Positions 61,776 to 64,000 of a stretch of DNA of 64,000 nucleotides are shown piece by piece. The stretch covers positions 868,001 through 932,000 of the forward strand of contig NZ_FPEG01000003.1 in the NCBI RefSeq assembly GCF_900117395.1, in the 5' to 3' direction. The position numbers were made by a program, and so were the translations under genes. This stretch comes from Agrococcus sp. Marseille-P2731 (GTDB taxonomy: Bacteria > Actinomycetota > Actinomycetes > Actinomycetales > Microbacteriaceae). Each line of letters opens with the position of its first letter. Positions within the stretch are counted from its first letter, which is position 1. The notes below the pieces were generated by a model. The model did no database searches and was not told where the DNA came from. It saw only the letters and a list, made by a program, of their open reading frames with translations.

Positions 61776-61816
61776 GGTCGAGGAGCGCGCGCCGAAGGCG
61801 CACGCGTCTCGAGACC
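61776..61816. repeat. REP-like 41-bp palindromic repeat
   Basis: An imperfect palindrome from GGTCGAG to GAGACC with a GCGCC-GAA-GGCGC centre. It shares 39 of 41 bases with 32200-32240. The form resembles dispersed palindromic repeats known to me from Microbacteriaceae genomes. Confidence 0.75.
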
Positions 61817-61832
61817 AAGGGGAGGGCGTCGC

Positions 61833-61858
61833 GGCGAAAGCCCGACAGGGCCTTCGCC
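61833..61858 (-). terminator. Terminator of dnaA
   Basis: GGCGAA-GCCC pairs with GGGC-TTCGCC, with one facing mismatch and a GACA loop. It abuts the dnaA stop codon. Confidence 0.65.
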
Positions 61859-63268
61859 CTAAGCTCCAGCGCGCTGCCTGATCCGCGCCGTGAGCTCCGT
61901 CACCTGCGTGTAGACCGAGCGCCGCTCCTGCATGAGCTTCTCGATCTTCTTGTTCGCGTACATCACGGTGGTGTGGTCGCGGTTGCCGAACAGCTGGCCG
62001 ATCTTCGGCAGCGACATGCTCGTCATCTCGCGGCACAGGTACATGGCGATCTGGCGAGCGAGCGCGATCGTCTGCGACCGCGATGAGCCGTGCAGGTCGT
62101 CGACCGTCAGCTTGAAGTAGGCAGCGGTGTGGCTGATGATGTCGCTCGGCGACACGGGTGCCTCCTCGTCGAACGAGAAGAGGTCCTTCAGCACCGTCTG
62201 CGCGAGCTCCATCGTGACCGGCAGCCGGTTGAGGCTCGCGAACGCGGTGACGCGGATGAGCGTGCCCTCGAGCTCGCGGATGTTCGACTGCACCTTGTCG
62301 GCGATGATCGAGAGCACCTCCGGGGGGATCTGGATGCGCTCGGCCTCCGCCTTCTTGCGCAGGATCGCGATGCGCGTCTCGACATCCGGCACCGTCACAT
62401 CTGTGATGAGACCCCACTCGAAGCGGCTCACCATGCGCTCCTCGAAGCCCTGCAGGTGCTTGGGCGCGACATCCGAGGTGATCACGACCTGCTTGTTGTG
62501 ATCGTGCAGTGTGTTGAAGGTGTGGAAGAACGCCTCCTGCGTGGACTCCTTGCCGCGCAGGAACTGGATGTCGTCGATCAGCAGCACGTCGACCTCGCGG
62601 TACCGCTGCTGGAACGACTGGTTCAGGTTGTTCGCGATGGCGTTGATGAAGTCGTTCGTGAACTCTTCGCTCGAGACGTAGCGCACCCGGATCCCCGGGT
62701 ACATCCCCTCGGCGTAGTGACCGATCGCGTGCAGGAGGTGCGTCTTGCCGAGGCCCGAGTCGCCATAGATGAACAGCGGGTTGTAGGCCTTGGCCGGCGT
62801 CTCGGCGACCGCCAGAGCGGCAGCGTGTGCGAAGCGGTTCGAGCCGCCGATGACGAAGTTGTCGAAGGTGTACTTCGGGTTGAGCCGCGAGTCGACACGC
62901 CGCTGGTTCTTCTCGCCCGGCTCGCGCTCGTAGCTCGTGACGGGTGCGACGACGGGGTCCGAGGCGGGGTCGTCGATGAGGTCCGGCAGCGGCTCCTCGC
63001 GCTCGAGCTGCGGGTTCACGACGATCTTGAACTGCGAGATCTCCACAGCGTTCTCCACAAGGGCTTCCGTGACCGGGAGCCGGAGGCGCTGCTCGAGCAT
63101 GTCGCGCGTCAGGTCGTTCGGGACGTCGAGGTAGAGCACCGATCCCATGACGCCCTGCGGCTCGACGAGGTCGAGGAATCCGCGCAACGACGGGGGAATC
63201 CGGTTGTCGACCTCGAGGGTCGCCAGGACGGAGGACCAGAGGTGTCCGGTGCTGTCGTCCGGGGCCAT
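61859..63268 (-). CDS. dnaA: Chromosomal replication initiator DnaA
   Basis: A 469-residue AAA+ initiator. Domain I occupies about residues 1-90; domain III has Walker [17 protein letters not shown] and Walker [14 protein letters not shown], sensor [18 protein letters not shown]; domain IV has the DnaA-box-binding signature [21 protein letters not shown] and [14 protein letters not shown] 63268 begins [23 protein letters not shown] lies 9 nt upstream. Three DnaA boxes at 63309-63343 lie 41-75 bp upstream, suggesting autoregulation. The linker domain II is short compared with Streptomyces. Confidence 0.97.
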   Translation of the reverse strand: MAPDDSTGHLWSSVLATLEVDNRIPPSLRGFLDLVEPQGVMGSVLYLDVPNDLTRDMLEQRLRLPVTEALVENAVEISQFKIVVNPQLEREEPLPDLIDDPASDPVVAPVTSYEREPGEKNQRRVDSRLNPKYTFDNFVIGGSNRFAHAAALAVAETPAKAYNPLFIYGDSGLGKTHLLHAIGHYAEGMYPGIRVRYVSSEEFTNDFINAIANNLNQSFQQRYREVDVLLIDDIQFLRGKESTQEAFFHTFNTLHDHNKQVVITSDVAPKHLQGFEERMVSRFEWGLITDVTVPDVETRIAILRKKAEAERIQIPPEVLSIIADKVQSNIRELEGTLIRVTAFASLNRLPVTMELAQTVLKDLFSFDEEAPVSPSDIISHTAAYFKLTVDDLHGSSRSQTIALARQIAMYLCREMTSMSLPKIGQLFGNRDHTTVMYANKKIEKLMQERRSVYTQVTELTARIRQRAGA

Positions 63269-63308
63269 CGGATGCGGTTCCTCTCCGAGAACAGTCGTGT
63301 GACGGGTG

Positions 63309-63343
63309 CTATCCACACCATTATCCACAGGATGTGTGGATGA
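63309..63343. promoter_or_regulatory. Cluster of three DnaA boxes upstream of dnaA
   Basis: CTATCCACA (63309-63317, one mismatch), TTATCCACA (63321-63329, perfect) and TGTGGATGA (63335-63343, opposite strand, one mismatch) are spaced by 3 and 5 bp. They lie in the dnaA leader or promoter. The rest of the 333-bp dnaA-rpmH gap holds the rpmH promoter and nothing else recognised. Confidence 0.85.
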
Positions 63344-63474
63344 GAGGTCCGCTCGCACCGACGCTCGAATGGCACCTTGCGTGACGCGGATCAGTCGAGT
63401 CTGCACGCATAGACCATCCCGTGCAAGTCTCGCTGGCACCCGAGCGGCGTGGCGCGGATCAGACCTCCGCTCCG

Positions 63475-63503
63475 TTGACCGGGGCTCGTGCTTCGCGTAT
63501 GCT
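63475..63503 (+). promoter_or_regulatory. rpmH promoter
   Basis: TTGACC (63475-63480) and TATGCT (63498-63503) with a 17-bp spacer, a near-consensus sigma-A promoter about 90 bp upstream of the rpmH start codon. Confidence 0.8.
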
Positions 63504-63601
63504 CGTCAGGTTGCCGCGCCCGCAGTGCGGCGCATCGTCGAGCCCGTCGGCTCGCCACCATGACTTGCGGCGCGAACTGCGCCGGACCACGGGAGAACAC
63601 C

Positions 63602-63739
63602 ATGAGCAAGCGCACGTTCCAGCCGAACAACCGCCGCCGCGCCAAGAAGCACGGCTTCCGCCTCCGCATGCGCACGCGCGCCGGCCGCGGCATCCTGGCG
63701 GCACGCCGTCGCAAGGGCCGCACCGAGCTCTCGGCGTAA
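63602..63739 (+). CDS. rpmH: 50S ribosomal protein L34
   Basis: A 45-residue very basic protein: [20 protein letters not shown] followed by the usual [24 protein letters not shown], the full L34 family pattern. GGGAG precedes ATG 63602. It forms an operon with rnpA, 11 bp downstream, in the standard bacterial arrangement divergent from dnaA. Confidence 0.98.
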   Translation: MSKRTFQPNNRRRAKKHGFRLRMRTRAGRGILAARRRKGRTELSA

Positions 63740-63750
63740 GACCGAGCGAG

Positions 63751-64000
63751 GTGCTCGCGAAGGCGAACCGGATCGTGCGCGGCGATGACTTCCGTCGCAT
63801 CGTGCGCACCGGTCGCCGCGCGGGCTGCGAGCTCGCGGTGGTGCACCGCGCGAAACCCGAAGCGGCAGTCGCCCGCTTCGGGTTCATCGTGTCCAAGAAG
63901 GTCGGCAACGCCGTGATCCGCAACCGAGTGAAGCGACGCCTGAGCGAGGTCGTGCGCGCCGAGCTCGGCGACATCGAGACGGCCGACATCGTCATCCGGG
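63751..64000 (+). CDS. rnpA: Ribonuclease P protein component (cut by window edge)
   Basis: The first 83 codons of RNase P protein, which helps the RNA subunit process tRNA 5' ends. It begins VLAKANRIVRGDDFRRIVRTGRRAG, continues with FGFIVSKKVGNAV and shows the signature IRNRVKRRLSEVVR. GTG 63751 follows GAGCGAG. It lies 11 bp after rpmH. The last part of the gene is outside the window. Confidence 0.95.
   Translation, partial: MLAKANRIVRGDDFRRIVRTGRRAGCELAVVHRAKPEAAVARFGFIVSKKVGNAVIRNRVKRRLSEVVRAELGDIETADIVIR

Larger units (their letters stand above)
61329..61858. other. Presumed oriC region (dnaA-dnaN gap)
   Basis: This 530-bp gap has no gene. DnaA-box-like sites are TTGTGCACA at 61673-61681 (matches the relaxed TTrTnCACA), TTCTCCACA at 61693-61701 (one mismatch), and weaker TGTGGAACT and TGTGGAACC at about 61525-61543. 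CTACAA/TTGTAG (61573-61592) forms an inverted repeat. The gap also holds a REP-like palindrome and the dnaA terminator. Location fits actinobacterial origins, although the best DnaA boxes lie on the other side of dnaA. Confidence 0.6.

Overview
The window is a GC-rich actinobacterial chromosome segment that ends at the replication-origin gene cluster (gyrA-gyrB, dciA, recF, gnd, dnaN, dnaA, rpmH, rnpA). Gene content and order suggest a member of Microbacteriaceae, perhaps Agrococcus-like: the fhaA-fhaB-pstP-rodA-pbpA-pknA-pknB cluster followed by pabA, a class E sortase and crgA; a 45-residue L34; frequent GTG starts. The genus is inference. No phage, insertion sequence, integrase or CRISPR array was seen.

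Layout. 1-2482: a LacI-controlled sugar uptake operon cut by the left edge. 2600-4486: a glycogen-debranching-type glycosidase, divergent from it. 4518-7718: four uncharacterised membrane or secreted proteins. 7785-13045: a complete alpha-glucoside-type ABC importer (binding protein plus two permeases, no ATPase) and its divergent LacI repressor. 13091-18361: a zinc importer of the Azt type with two related beta-propeller lipoproteins. 18431-26665: GPP34 protein, phosphate permease, RDD protein, pirin, hydrolase, base-excision glycosylase, an unusual glucose-6-phosphate dehydrogenase and DUF3159 protein. 26710-32078: a structured intergenic element, then a creatinase/ectoine-hydrolase-like enzyme, an M20 deacylase, an osmolyte-type MFS carrier and a zinc alcohol dehydrogenase. 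32134-32240: a tandem palindromic repeat. 32938-44172: tRNA-Leu and the cell-wall growth and signalling cluster. 44279-48630: rhomboid protease, peptidyl-prolyl isomerase, small membrane proteins, NUDIX, ThrE-type exporter. 48838-54213: tRNA-Ala, tRNA-Ile, DUF3566, gyrA, gyrB. 54493-57640: a four-carbon sugar-acid catabolic operon placed between gyrB and dciA. 57688-64000: dciA, recF, gnd, dnaN, oriC region, dnaA, rpmH, rnpA (cut by the right edge).

How it works together. Two LacI repressors with palindromic operators control two ATPase-less sugar importers and probably the debranching enzyme; an ATPase encoded elsewhere (MsiK type) would energise at least the complete one. The Azt cluster reads from a 43-bp divergent promoter with a Zur-like site. 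The kinase, phosphatase and FHA operon is translationally coupled through most of its length, so signalling and peptidoglycan synthesis are co-expressed. The origin-side genes run away from dnaA in the usual actinobacterial order except for the inserted GntR/kinase/dehydrogenase operon.

Points most worth a second look: the AztD paralogue that has lost the candidate metal-binding histidines of its partner; the changed substrate-binding motif in the Zwf-like enzyme; the 97-bp antisense overlap in the unknown membrane module; the nested inverted repeat before the DoeA-like gene; a 41-bp REP-like palindrome present both beside the alcohol dehydrogenase and inside the presumed oriC; and the natural Asn in GyrB at the position equivalent to E. 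coli Asp426.
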